Source of the DNA: Flavobacterium flabelliforme
GTDB lineage: Bacteria; Bacteroidota; Bacteroidia; Flavobacteriales; Flavobacteriaceae
Length of the DNA stretch: 64,000 nucleotides
Reading direction: 5' to 3'
NCBI RefSeq assembly: GCF_017948675.1
Contig: NZ_JAGFBU010000001.1
Span: 1,116,001-1,180,000 of the forward strand
Shown: piece by piece, positions 20,567 through 29,925 of the stretch
How the letters are laid out: every line of letters starts with the position of its first letter
Position numbering within the stretch: position 1 is the first letter of the stretch
The notes under the pieces: model-generated
The model's input: the letters and a program-made list of their open reading frames with translations, nothing else
Databases searched by the model: none
What the model was told of the DNA's origin: nothing
Position numbers and translations under genes: made by a program

Positions 20567-21109
20567 TTGTCATTAGAAGAAATTATAGCAGAATGTAAAA
20601 AGAACCACCCCAAAGCTCAAGAACAATTGTATCAATTGTTTGCTAAAAAGTTTTTTGGGGTGTGTCTTAAATATTCGCGTAATTATGATGATGCTCAAGA
20701 CAATTTACAAGATGGTTTTATAATTATCTTTAAAAAAATACATCAATATAGTGGCAAAGGGTCTTTTGAAGGCTGGGCCAAAAGAATACTAATAAATAAT
20801 GCCTTACTCCGCTTTAAGGATATTCGGTTTCTAGAAATAATTGACGATAGCATAGCTGAAGTAGCCCTAGAAATAGAAGACGAAAATATCTCACTAGAGT
20901 ATCTTTTGCAAATCATACAAGAATTACCGGATCAATACCGAATTGTATTTAGTTTATATGTTCTTGATGGTTATTCTCATAAAGAGATTAGTGAAATGCT
21001 AAAGATATCGACTGGAACAACAAAATCTAATCTTTATAGAGCACGACTAATTTTGAAAGAAAAAATTGAAAAAATAACCCCTTTTAAATTCGAATCATCG
21101 GCAAAATGA
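20567..21109 (+). CDS. ECF RNA polymerase sigma factor (TTG start)
   Basis: A 180-residue sigma-70 family ECF factor. Region 2 (YSRNYDDAQDNLQDGFIIIFKKI, then GSFEGWAKRILINNAL) occupies ~35-85. Region 4 is a helix-turn-helix (LPDQYRIVFSLYVLDGYSHKEISEML, then STGTTKSNLYRARLILK). No ATG is available before region 2, so the only workable start is a TTG at 20567. The 3' end overlaps the next ORF by ATGA, the classic coupling of an ECF sigma with its anti-sigma. Confidence 0.9.
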   Translation: MSLEEIIAECKKNHPKAQEQLYQLFAKKFFGVCLKYSRNYDDAQDNLQDGFIIIFKKIHQYSGKGSFEGWAKRILINNALLRFKDIRFLEIIDDSIAEVALEIEDENISLEYLLQIIQELPDQYRIVFSLYVLDGYSHKEISEMLKISTGTTKSNLYRARLILKEKIEKITPFKFESSAK

Positions 21110-22527
21110 AAAATAAAAAAAATATAGACCGATTGTTTCAAGAACGCTTTAAGGATTTTGAGAGTGCTCCTAATGATCAAACCTGGTCAAAAATACAAAC
21201 TGGTTTAAAAGAAGAAAAAAAAGAACGAAAAATTATTCCGTTATGGTTTAAATATTCAGGAATAGCTGTTGCATTTTTTGTTGGGTTTTTTAGTCTTAAC
21301 ACGCTTTATAAATCCCAAAACAGTACTAAATATAGGCTTGAAAATAATATAGTTATACCCAAAGAATCTTTAGATTCAAACAATAATACTACGGTTATTA
21401 TAGACAGTACTTCAAGAGGAATTAAAAAAAAGATGGAGGAAATAAAAAGTTTATCAATCGCTGTTGGTGATTCCTCAACAAACACAATACAACACGAATC
21501 ATCTGCCAAAACAACGAATAATACAACAAGTAAACAAAAAAATGCTATAGTGAATAGCCAACAAAATAATTCAAAATCGGTAGTAAAAAATCTTAAAAAT
21601 TCAAGAACAGAGTCACTGATTGCAAATCAATACTTACTTAAAAAAGAAACCAATTCAAGTGAATTGCAATTCCCAGGAATAATAACTGAAGCAATAAATA
21701 AAAACGATAATTTAGTTGTTAATCAAGATCAATCAGAATCTAAAAGGAGTAATGAAATTATAGTTCCAAACGAATTAGAAGTCATTTTAGCGCAAAAAAA
21801 AGATCTTAAGGATAAAGTCGTATCAAATAATGTAAAGAGATGGGAAATCGCACCAAATGTATCTGCAATGTATCCCAATTCTAAAGTGGCAAACATTGAT
21901 CCTGAATTTAATCAAAATTCAAAAAGTAGTGATAAAAGCGTTGGTTTTGGTATTGGTATTAAATATGCGGTTAGCAAAAAAATGGTTTTGAGAACAGGAA
22001 TTAATAAATTTGATTTAGGTTTTAACACCAATAATGTCATTTATTCTTCTGGATTAAATACTACTGCCTTAGCAAATGTAAGCTATACTGAAAATGCCAT
22101 GATTGAGATAAGAAATAATAATGACGGAAATCCTCTAATGTCATTCGAAAAAGATTTACAGAAAACAAACAGCGGAACTGTAAATCAAAAAATGGGATAT
22201 TATGAAATTCCATTAGAAGTTTCTTATGCTATTTTAGATCGAAAAATGGGCATTAGCGTAATAGCTGGAGTTAGTACGTTATTTTTAGACGAGAATAAAA
22301 TTTCATTAATCTCATCAGATAATACCATACAATTGGGAGAAGCGAACAACTTAAATTCGGTCAATTTTAGCACTAATATTGGTTTGGGATTTCAATATAA
22401 ATTTATAAAATCTTTTCAGTTGAATCTAGAACCCATGTTTAAATATCAACTCAATACTTTTAATACAAATTCTGGAACTAAACCTTTGATTTTTGGATTA
22501 TATAGCGGAATTAGTTACCATTTTTGA
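21106..22527 (+). CDS. Membrane-anchored anti-sigma-like protein with C-terminal beta-barrel-like domain
   Basis: The 473 residues start with a charged cytoplasmic segment (LFQERFKDFESAPNDQTWSKI), which is the usual N-terminal signature of Bacteroidota ECF-linked regulators. One transmembrane helix follows at ~45-65 (WFKYSGIAVAFFVGFFSL). A long Ser/Asn/Lys-rich low-complexity linker covers ~70-240. A C-terminal ~200 residues read like a porin/outer-membrane beta-barrel domain (VGFGIGIKYAVSKKMVLRTGI, IGLGFQYKFIKSFQLNLEPM). It overlaps the sigma gene by 4 bases. Function as an anti-sigma factor is inferred from operon and topology. Its last 17 bases overlap the convergent acyltransferase gene. 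Confidence 0.75.
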   Translation: MKNKKNIDRLFQERFKDFESAPNDQTWSKIQTGLKEEKKERKIIPLWFKYSGIAVAFFVGFFSLNTLYKSQNSTKYRLENNIVIPKESLDSNNNTTVIIDSTSRGIKKKMEEIKSLSIAVGDSSTNTIQHESSAKTTNNTTSKQKNAIVNSQQNNSKSVVKNLKNSRTESLIANQYLLKKETNSSELQFPGIITEAINKNDNLVVNQDQSESKRSNEIIVPNELEVILAQKKDLKDKVVSNNVKRWEIAPNVSAMYPNSKVANIDPEFNQNSKSSDKSVGFGIGIKYAVSKKMVLRTGINKFDLGFNTNNVIYSSGLNTTALANVSYTENAMIEIRNNNDGNPLMSFEKDLQKTNSGTVNQKMGYYEIPLEVSYAILDRKMGISVIAGVSTLFLDENKISLISSDNTIQLGEANNLNSVNFSTNIGLGFQYKFIKSFQLNLEPMFKYQLNTFNTNSGTKPLIFGLYSGISYHF

Positions 22528-23269
22528 TAGTATCAGACTCAAATTGTAGTAATTGAGAATAAATTATTTCACGTACTTCCTCACGAATTACTTTTCGATC
22601 TACATTTGTGCCAGAAGTCGCGACATGATGATGCATTTTGACACGCATTAAACCGGGGCTTCCGCTAAAAAAAGTATAAGAAAATCTTTTTTTATTATCA
22701 GCAAAAGTGATTGGTGCAATTGGAATACCATGATCTACAGCCAAACGAAAAGCTCCATCTTTAAAAGTGTCTAATAAAATAGATTCATCGTCAGGAACTC
22801 CACCTTCAGGGAAAATACAAATACTCAACCCTTGATTGATCCTTTTTTGAGCAAGGTCAAAAACTTCCATTTTACTTTTAGAAGAATTTCTATCTACAAG
22901 AATACAGGATCTTTTATAGAAAAAACCAAACAAAGGAATTTTAGAAAGCTCTTTTTTTCCAACAAAAACAAATGGATTTTTAGTTAATGCAAGCATTAGC
23001 ATAATGTCTGCCATTGAGGTATGATTAGCAACAATCATGTAGCTTTTTCGATATTCCATCTCTTGTTCCTTATCAACTTTATAACGGAATCCCATTCCGA
23101 ATAAAATAAATTTAGCCCAAATTCTAGCCATTTTAAAAAAGTAAGGATAACCACTTTCTGTTAAAATAGACAAAACCAAAAAGGGAAACATAATCAGTAT
23201 AGGAATGGCCATTAAAACATAAAACCAAATGCGCCAAAGTGTCCAAAAAATAATCTTTACTCCTCTCAT
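22511..23269 (-). CDS. 1-acyl-sn-glycerol-3-phosphate acyltransferase (PlsC family)
   Basis: A 252-residue membrane-associated acyltransferase that should convert lysophosphatidate to phosphatidate in phospholipid synthesis. The catalytic HX4D motif is seen as NHTSMAD (His83, Asp88), and the glycerol-phosphate-binding FPEGG at 153-157. Hydrophobic N-terminal segments span ~8-38. It is convergent with, and overlaps by 17 bases, the upstream anti-sigma-like gene. plsC is the likely family symbol, but paralogs acting on other lipids exist. Confidence 0.88.
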   Translation of the reverse strand: MRGVKIIFWTLWRIWFYVLMAIPILIMFPFLVLSILTESGYPYFFKMARIWAKFILFGMGFRYKVDKEQEMEYRKSYMIVANHTSMADIMLMLALTKNPFVFVGKKELSKIPLFGFFYKRSCILVDRNSSKSKMEVFDLAQKRINQGLSICIFPEGGVPDDESILLDTFKDGAFRLAVDHGIPIAPITFADNKKRFSYTFFSGSPGLMRVKMHHHVATSGTNVDRKVIREEVREIIYSQLLQFESDTIKNGN

Positions 23270-23497
23270 AACGCCAAAAGTAACAAATCAGAAGTTATAA
23301 TTGTTAAAAAAATTTACTACATTTTTTTACAATTACTGTGAATATTTAAATTTTTGATACAAATTAATCTTTCAATTATGCAGGAATTATTAAAAAACAA
23401 TTTAATTAAGAATCAGGAACTACTATTTTTAAAATTTGCGAATTTGCGGTAAAAAATAAAAAACTTCACGAACTTTGCGAATTAGAAAAAAATTACA

Positions 23498-24472
23498 ATG
23501 GCAAAAATACTTACAGGCGTACAAAGTACAGGAACTCCTCATTTAGGAAACCTACTTGGCGCAATCATTCCAGCAATAGCATTATCAAATAAACCGGAAA
23601 ATGAATCCTTCCTTTTTATCGCTGATTTGCATTCGATTACTCAAATAAAAAATGGCGAAACGTTGCGCACAAACACCTACAGTACAGCAGCAGCTTGGCT
23701 TGCTTGTGGTCTTGATGTAAACAAAGTAGTTTTTTATAGACAGTCTGACGTACCACAAACGGCAGAATTGTCATGGTATTTAAGTTGTTTTTTTCCGTTT
23801 CAACGTTTAACATTAGCACATTCGTTTAAAGACAAAGCAGACCGATTGGATGATGTAAATGCAGGTTTATTTAGTTATCCGATGTTGATGGCTGCCGATA
23901 TTTTGCTTTACGATGCAGAGTTTGTTCCGGTTGGAAAAGACCAATTGCAGCACCTTGAAATCACGCGTGATGTCGCTTCTCGTTTCAATCATCAAATGGG
24001 TGAAACATTTGTAATTCCTGAAGCTATTGTACAACAAGACGGTTTACTAATTCCAGGAACCAACGGCGGAAAAATGAGTAAATCAGCTAATAATATTATC
24101 AATATATTTCTGGATGACAAAGCATTACGCAAGCAAGTGATGAGTATAGAAACGGATAGCACACCGCTAGAAGATCCTAAAAATCCTGAAACTTGTAATG
24201 CTTTTGGAATTTATAAATTATTAGCCACTGAGGAACAATTAGCCATTATGACTTCTAATTATCTTGGTGGAAATTACGGTTATGGTCACGCCAAACAAGC
24301 TTTGTTTGAGTTAATTTGCGAAAAATTTAAAACCGAAAGAGAAAAATACAATTACTACATCAATAACCGCTCTGAAGTAGATGCCCTATTAAAAATTGGT
24401 GCTGAAAAAGCAACAAGTATTGCTAATGGAGTTTTAGCAAAAGTTAGAGAAAAGTTAGGCTACGAAAATTAA
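23498..24472 (+). CDS. trpS: Tryptophan--tRNA ligase
   Basis: A class I aminoacyl-tRNA synthetase of 324 residues. The HIGH-equivalent is in TGTPHLGNLLGAI (residues ~11-23) and the KMSKS loop is GGKMSKSANNII (~190-200). DLHSITQ and QLQHLEITRDVA are characteristic of TrpRS. The length is normal for the bacterial enzyme. It stands alone with its own terminator. I looked for a T-box leader upstream and saw none. Confidence 0.96.
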   Translation: MAKILTGVQSTGTPHLGNLLGAIIPAIALSNKPENESFLFIADLHSITQIKNGETLRTNTYSTAAAWLACGLDVNKVVFYRQSDVPQTAELSWYLSCFFPFQRLTLAHSFKDKADRLDDVNAGLFSYPMLMAADILLYDAEFVPVGKDQLQHLEITRDVASRFNHQMGETFVIPEAIVQQDGLLIPGTNGGKMSKSANNIINIFLDDKALRKQVMSIETDSTPLEDPKNPETCNAFGIYKLLATEEQLAIMTSNYLGGNYGYGHAKQALFELICEKFKTEREKYNYYINNRSEVDALLKIGAEKATSIANGVLAKVREKLGYEN

Positions 24473-24489
24473 CTTTAATAAACAGATCA

Positions 24490-24530
24490 AAATCCCTTTT
24501 TAGTATAAAAACTAGAAAGGGATTTTTTTT
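24490..24530 (+). terminator. Rho-independent terminator of trpS
   Basis: The stem AATCCCTTT...AAAGGGATT, extended by TAGT/ACTA, is followed by eight T. The same AAAGGGATTTTTT style of terminator recurs in the accessory island at 30044 and 34550. Confidence 0.88.
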
Positions 24531-25087
24531 GTAAAATAACACCAGAAATAGAAATACAAAAGAATACTTTAAGCACTATTGCAAAAAAAGAACGATATAA
24601 ATACTAGTCTTTTTTAAATAAAGTAAGGCTAATTAAGTTTTTATTTAAATACTTTTTAAAATACAATTGGCGGTTAATAATTTGAAATACTACACTAAAA
24701 ATTGATGGTAAAATATCGATAGAATGTCTTTACAGAGTAATAGTAAGATTTGTTGGCTTAACAAATTGTAAATAATTGAAATTTATTAAGTTAAAAAACT
24801 TACAATTTAAAAGTGTTTTGTCCACAAATCAATTCATAAATGGAACTATAATTTAAAAGCGAAAAAATAAAATTAAACTTCTTTAAAATGTATTGGAAAA
24901 TATTAAAGTTTAATCTTTTTTTAATGTTAAAATCCTAACAAAAATTGCCAATTAAACCCTTATTCTAATTATAGAAATTTGATTAACATTAATTTAATAA
25001 CTGTTACAATAAATCACTGTAATTAATATATAGTTTTGCAATTCATTTAATTTTTTGTAAAAAAATAGCTAAAATTAAAATACAATA
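24531..25087. other. AT-rich intergenic region upstream of the Ppx/GppA-like gene
   Basis: More than 550 bases without a coding signal. The only candidate element is a TAGTTTTG -7-like box at 25031-25038, about 50 bases before the next start codon, with no TTG at the right distance. No RNA gene or repeat was recognised. Confidence 0.5.
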
Positions 25088-26194
25088 ATGAATAAAAGTA
25101 AAAATATATATTTTTTAAGAATTACCCTCATAGTACTATCTATAGTACTTTTTTCTTTTGATGGGTACGCACAAAAAGATTTGTATGCCGGAATTGAAAT
25201 TGGAAGTAAAGGAATTAAAATTTCTGTAATTGATGTAAAAAACATTAAAAAAGGGAAATATGAAATTCAAGCGTATTGGAGTGAAAACATTGGTATCGCA
25301 AAGGGAATAAAAATAGATGGAAATTTAGCAGAAGAGGATATGCAAAATGCCGCTTTTACCGTATTATCCAATCTTAATAAATTAAAGGACACTTATAAAG
25401 TCCCAGAAGAAAACATTTATATTGTTGGATCTTCGGGTGTTGCAATGGCTAACAATACATTAGCTGTTGTTGAAAAAATTAAAAATTTAACTCAAAAAAC
25501 TATTGAATTTATAGACGCTGAAACGGAAGGCAAAATGCTACTTAAAGGATGTATTCCTCCTTCAGAATATATTGATTCGATCATACTTGACATCGGCGGA
25601 GGAAACACTAAAGGAGGTTATGTCAATGACTTGAAAGGGTTTGAGTTTGAGTTTTTTCCTTTAGAACTAGACTTTGGAACGATAACCTTAACGGAAGAAA
25701 TTAATAAAACCATTTTCAATAAAAAAGACGTAGATGATATTGAAGTTTTTAAAACAAAGTCTTTCGAATATTTACCTGTTTTAAGAAAAAAAGCCTATGC
25801 AATGTTAGAGTCTAAACCCATAGCGTTACGACGTTCTAACATTTATCTTTCTGGAGGTGCCATATGGGCATTCAACAATTTGTACTACAATCAGGAGAAC
25901 AAAAATGATCATTTTATTCCATTAAAATTCAAAGATATAATTGAATATGATGCCATCTTAAAAAACAATTTTATTAAATACGAAAGATTAGCCAAAACGG
26001 ATGCAAACATCAGTTCGGTTTTAAAAGTGTATGATCACAAACATTTAATTTCTGCCAACAACCTATTACTGGCCTGTTTAGAGAGTATTCCGGATATTAA
26101 AAACAAGAAAATATATTTTGCTAAACAAGGACAAATTGCATGGTTGGTTTCTTATGTGGTTGACCGAAGCAAAAAGGTTAAAAAAATAAATTAA
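25088..26194 (+). CDS. Exported Ppx/GppA-like protein (ASKHA fold)
   Basis: The 368-residue protein combines an N-terminal signal peptide (IYFLRITLIVLSIVLFSFDGYAQ, cleavage near residue 29) with the phosphate-binding signatures of the Ppx/GppA exopolyphosphatase / guanosine-pentaphosphatase family. These are GIEIGSKGIKISVID (phosphate-1), EFIDAETEGKMLLKG (connect-1-like, with the conserved E of SAxxEG), and SIILDIGGGNTKGGYV (phosphate-2). Cytoplasmic Ppx/GppA are normally longer and lack export signals, so an exported version acting in the periplasm is unusual. The roadblock-like gene follows 33 bases later. The substrate is not known. Confidence 0.75.
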   Translation: MNKSKNIYFLRITLIVLSIVLFSFDGYAQKDLYAGIEIGSKGIKISVIDVKNIKKGKYEIQAYWSENIGIAKGIKIDGNLAEEDMQNAAFTVLSNLNKLKDTYKVPEENIYIVGSSGVAMANNTLAVVEKIKNLTQKTIEFIDAETEGKMLLKGCIPPSEYIDSIILDIGGGNTKGGYVNDLKGFEFEFFPLELDFGTITLTEEINKTIFNKKDVDDIEVFKTKSFEYLPVLRKKAYAMLESKPIALRRSNIYLSGGAIWAFNNLYYNQENKNDHFIPLKFKDIIEYDAILKNNFIKYERLAKTDANISSVLKVYDHKHLISANNLLLACLESIPDIKNKKIYFAKQGQIAWLVSYVVDRSKKVKKIN

Positions 26195-26227
26195 AACAAA
26201 TAAAAATAACAATTTAAAACAATAATA

Positions 26228-26605
26228 ATGTCAGATTTTTTAAAACAATTTGGAGAAGATATTAAAAACAATCTTCCTGGATATATTGCAGTTGCAGTTA
26301 CAGAAATTAAAAGTGGTATCTCTTTTTACAGTGATACTGCGGTTCCTAGTTTTGATCCAGAATTAGCAGCCGCTTTTAACCTAGAAGTGGTTAAGGCAAA
26401 ACTAAACGCAATTAGCGCATTAGATTTAAAGAATGAAAGTATTCAAGATATCTTAATTACCTTATCTACTCAAATTCACATCATCGATATTTCAGAAAAT
26501 AATGAATATTTTATCTATCTAGCCGTAGATTCTACTAAAGCTAGCTTAGGAATGACAAAATCATTATTGAGCAAGTATAAAAAAGAAATAGCCAACAAAC
26601 TTTAA
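26228..26605 (+). CDS. Roadblock/LC7-like small protein
   Basis: A 125-residue cytoplasmic protein without signal peptide. The pattern LPGYIAVAVTEIKSGISFYSDTAVPSFDPELAAAFNLEVVKAK, then LITLSTQIHIIDISENNEYFIYLAVDSTKASLGMTKSLLSKY, fits the five-stranded roadblock/LC7 (MglB-like) fold used to dimerise and regulate small GTPases or ATPases. No small GTPase gene is seen nearby. The partner gene is the upstream exported Ppx/GppA-like protein, probably in the same transcript. The assignment rests on the fold pattern only. Confidence 0.6.
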   Translation: MSDFLKQFGEDIKNNLPGYIAVAVTEIKSGISFYSDTAVPSFDPELAAAFNLEVVKAKLNAISALDLKNESIQDILITLSTQIHIIDISENNEYFIYLAVDSTKASLGMTKSLLSKYKKEIANKL

Positions 26606-26631
26606 GGCTTAAAACTACTTTTTTACAATAA

Positions 26632-26669
26632 AAAAACTGTCTGCATAATTATTATGAGACAGTTTTTTT
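26632..26669 (+). terminator. Terminator after the roadblock-like gene
   Basis: The stem AAACTGTCT / AGACAGTTT with an inner CAT/ATG pairing is followed by seven T. From 26670 to 26995 I see nothing beyond AT-rich spacer with scattered non-coding ORFs. Confidence 0.85.
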
Positions 26670-26995
26670 ATTTTATACAATTATTCTTCAACTAGAACTA
26701 CTACTAAAACTTCAAAATAAGCGATTAGAACGATTATTCAATCAAAAACTTAATTGATGTCCCGAGCGCTACTTTATTTGATTATTTCCGCTAACTAACC
26801 CCTTAATTAAACTAAAATATCTTTCGGGTTAGAATAAAAAAATTGCTGGGATATTATATTCTTTAAAAAAAGTTACACACATACATTACTTTTTATTTGT
26901 AAAGCGTTTTGGTTTATTAAAACAGGTACAGATAAAATTTTAAATCATAAGTGTGCTTAAAACAAATGATGAATCTCTAGCAAATACTGCTTTTA

Positions 26996-28258
26996 TCAGT
27001 TCTTACCTTTGATAAAAAAGGATTGAATAATTTTTTCTTTAATCTCTTCTCTTTCTCTGTTTACAATGTTTATCAAGCGATACGCAAGGAAAAAACCAAA
27101 AAAGCCTAACAAAGTCAGTGCAATCCAGTTGGTACGGTATCCGTAAGCAGCAATAATTTCCATACCCGTTTTGGTGCTAATTATTTGAGCAACACTGTAA
27201 CTCATTGTAAAAACAGCCATAAACTTACCTTCTTGTTTTTTTAGAGATCGCTCTTTTACAAAATTATTGGCAAAGGGGAAAGTTAACATTACACCCAAGG
27301 TCATAAAAATCATCATCAGAACTAACAAAAACACATTATTACCAATAACAATCATTAAGTAACTTATTGCCATTGCCAAAACACCATAGGAAATTACTAA
27401 GAGTCGGTTAATTTTATTTTTCTCGACATAATTTACTATCGGCAACTCAAAAAGTAAAACCAAAATACCGTTTAGAGCTAAAAACATCCCTGTACCTAAG
27501 CTTGAAAATTGGTACTCCTCTTTGTAATATAAAGATAAAGTAGTGAATATTTGAAAAAATAGTATTCCGGTTATCAAAGTTATAACAAGGTGCATCAGAA
27601 AAGGTTTGTCCGACAAAATAGATTCCTCTTCTTTGAGATGTTCAAACTTTTTTAGTTTAAAAGGTGACTTTTTTTCTTTTACAAAATAAGTAAATAAAAA
27701 TATGCTCGATATACAGGTTAATCCATCAATATAAAAAAGATTACTATACCCAAATACATTAATTATAATTCCGCCAATCAAGGGACCAAACATAAATCCT
27801 AAATTGACAGAGGAGCGTACTAATGACAAGGCTCGGGTACGTTCTTCTCTTTTAGAATAAGTATCTATAGAAACTAACATGGCGGGTCTGTAGAGATCCG
27901 AAATAGTTGTCAATATTAAAACTCCAATGCAAAAACTAGTAAAAGTAGTCAGGAATTGTAGCACAATAAACAATGCTCCCGTGCCAAACAAACTAAACAT
28001 CATTATTTTATAAAAACCAACGCTGTCTACTAATTTGCCACTGAACCAAGTTCCTAAAAAAGAACCTATACCAAAAAAAACCATTACCCAACCTATTTGG
28101 CTGTAAGTAAAATGCAACTCTTCGAGCATGTATTTAGATAGAAAAGGGACAACCATAGCTCCTGCTCTATTTATAAATGTTGCAAGTGCCAAAACTTTAA
28201 TTTCAGTTGAAAAACCTCTAAAGTTATTGATGTATTTTATAAATACTGTTTTAATCAT
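26996..28258 (-). CDS. MFS transporter
   Basis: A 420-residue major facilitator with about twelve hydrophobic helices. The loop between helices 2 and 3 carries the MFS signature (GTWFSGKLVDSVGFYKIM), and helices 4-5 carry RSSVNLGFMFGPLIGGI. This resembles multidrug/DHA1-type exporters, but the substrate cannot be inferred. It lies 21 bases downstream of the GNAT gene on the same strand, so the two form an operon. An acetyltransferase plus exporter pair would fit drug or small-molecule detoxification (inference). Confidence 0.9.
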   Translation of the reverse strand: MIKTVFIKYINNFRGFSTEIKVLALATFINRAGAMVVPFLSKYMLEELHFTYSQIGWVMVFFGIGSFLGTWFSGKLVDSVGFYKIMMFSLFGTGALFIVLQFLTTFTSFCIGVLILTTISDLYRPAMLVSIDTYSKREERTRALSLVRSSVNLGFMFGPLIGGIIINVFGYSNLFYIDGLTCISSIFLFTYFVKEKKSPFKLKKFEHLKEEESILSDKPFLMHLVITLITGILFFQIFTTLSLYYKEEYQFSSLGTGMFLALNGILVLLFELPIVNYVEKNKINRLLVISYGVLAMAISYLMIVIGNNVFLLVLMMIFMTLGVMLTFPFANNFVKERSLKKQEGKFMAVFTMSYSVAQIISTKTGMEIIAAYGYRTNWIALTLLGFFGFFLAYRLINIVNREREEIKEKIIQSFFIKGKN

Positions 28259-28279
28259 AAATCGAATATCTTAGGTATT

Positions 28280-28747
28280 TTATTTTAATTGAAATTCATA
28301 ATAAAAGTAATTCGCTATAAATACCTTTTTTTTAAAACCCAAACTCTCATAAAGTGAATGAGCTGCAAAATTTTGTGTGTCTGTATTTAGCGATATATGA
28401 CCTACTTTAGTTTCCATAGCATAATCGATGCATTTTTGCAAAATAGCCTTTGCAATATGTTTTCTTCTAAAAGTAGGTTTGACATATAAATAGGAAATAT
28501 GCCAGTTGTAACTAGTCACACACAAAGGATTTACTTTATAAAACAATAAAATAAAACCAACTACTTGGTCATTATCAAATTTTACAAAAATCTTTGTCTT
28601 GTTGCGATTCATTTTATCCTTTATAAATTCAATGGCATTTTGGGAATCAAAAAGTTGATCTTGCATTAATTTAGACTCAATCATTATTTCATTTACCAGG
28701 TGAAAATCTTTGCATTTAATCTCGACTATTTCCTCAATGTCAACCAT
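28280..28747 (-). CDS. GNAT family N-acetyltransferase
   Basis: A 155-residue acetyltransferase. Motif A, the acetyl-CoA pyrophosphate loop, reads YVKPTFRRKHIAKAILQKC (R/Q-x-x-G/A-like, with HIA in place of GIG). The C-terminal LNTDTQNFAAHSLYESLGFKKK is the standard GNAT motif B. The target is unknown. It is the first gene of a two-gene operon with the MFS transporter. Confidence 0.88.
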   Translation of the reverse strand: MVDIEEIVEIKCKDFHLVNEIMIESKLMQDQLFDSQNAIEFIKDKMNRNKTKIFVKFDNDQVVGFILLFYKVNPLCVTSYNWHISYLYVKPTFRRKHIAKAILQKCIDYAMETKVGHISLNTDTQNFAAHSLYESLGFKKKVFIANYFYYEFQLK

Positions 28748-29304
28748 AAAAAATAATTTTAAACCGCTATAGAATTTAGATTAGAAAATTTTAAAAAAAT
28801 GCAAAATTATGCTATTTATATCTTAAAAAACTATGATTCACATTTAAATAAAAAGTAGTCAAACCAATACATAATCTTTAAAAAATAGCTATAATGTATT
28901 GATAGATAATGATATGTGTTTTAGACTCAAAACCTTTTCTAAAATAATTTTAGAAAAATAAAAAATAACAGAAGCTCTTGCGTCATAAAAAGAGTTACAA
29001 AGAATGAATTATTGTAAAAAGGCCAATCAAAATTACTGTTGTAATTACTCTTTAAAAAAAATCAAATAACTTAGGCTTAATATTGAAGTATTGGCATTTA
29101 AGCCATTTTTTTAGTATTTTTGTGAAAGAATTTTTAGTCTTCTTCATAAAGAAATTTATTTTAAAGTCTATCTCAATTCTTTCTTTAATTTGCATTTTTT
29201 AATTTATTAAATAATCTAAAATGCTTTTGATTTTACAATAGTAAAACGATTTACCAACAGCTATATATGAATTATCACTCTATTTTAATTCATCAAAAAA
29301 ACAC
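28748..29304 (+). other. Intergenic region with candidate promoter for the PAS gene
   Basis: A 557-base AT-rich divergent spacer. TTG at 29091-29093, 21 bases, then TATTTTTG at 29115-29122 fits the flavobacterial promoter and would give a ~175-base leader for the PAS gene. No other structure was recognised. Confidence 0.45.
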
Positions 29305-29925
29305 ATGGAAAATAATCATATCGAAATAATAAACAAACCGACACCTATCGATAAAGAAGTACTTTGGGATAAAACAAAAACTATTATTACCAAAACCGAC
29401 GCATCAGGAATTATCGAAACTACCAACGATGTTTTTACGACGGTTTCCGGTTATACCCAAAAAGAAATAATATCACAACCGCATTCTATAATTAGGCATC
29501 CGGATATGCCAAAGATTATCTATAAATTACTTTGGGATCAATTAGAAAAGGAGGAGCCTTTTTTTGGTATTGTCAAAAACTTAGCTAAGTCCGGCGAATA
29601 TTATTGGTTACAGATTCATATTGAAACCATAAAAAATAAATCTGGAAAAGTAACCCATTACAGTGCTAAAAAGATTGCTGTTTCACAGGAAGTAATTACA
29701 AACGAAATAGAACCTTTGTATAAAAGATTAGCCAAATTAGAAGAATTCTACGGTATAGAAAACAGTGAAAATTATTTGAATGGATTTTTACAAAAAGAGA
29801 ATAAAAGTTATGCCGAATATATTGATTCTTGTATAGAAAAATATCCAAATAATTATAGTTTTAATCAAAACCAAGAATTACCTGAAGAGGAAACCAGAGG
29901 CTTTTTTAAACGATTGTTTAGATAA
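29305..29925 (+). CDS. PAS domain signalling protein (Aer-like PAS)
   Basis: The 206 residues contain one PAS domain at ~25-130 of the aerotaxis-receptor type (TTNDVFTTVSGYTQKEIISQP, then HSIIRHPDMPKIIYKLLWDQL, then GEYYWLQIHIETIKNKSG). The HPDMP signature is typical of Aer and related redox/oxygen-sensing PAS domains, though cofactor binding is not provable here. The C-terminal ~70 residues are helical and end in the basic RGFFKRLFR. There is no transmembrane helix and no output domain. The last third of the gene and ~170 bases downstream are copied at 34.2 kb, inside the accessory island. Confidence 0.85.
   Translation: MENNHIEIINKPTPIDKEVLWDKTKTIITKTDASGIIETTNDVFTTVSGYTQKEIISQPHSIIRHPDMPKIIYKLLWDQLEKEEPFFGIVKNLAKSGEYYWLQIHIETIKNKSGKVTHYSAKKIAVSQEVITNEIEPLYKRLAKLEEFYGIENSENYLNGFLQKENKSYAEYIDSCIEKYPNNYSFNQNQELPEEETRGFFKRLFR

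Noticed and set aside
23270..23497. T-box or attenuator leader for trpS
   Set aside because: No T-box sequence, specifier loop or Trp-rich leader peptide could be found. Only A/T-rich sequence with repeated TTTGCGAATT words is present.
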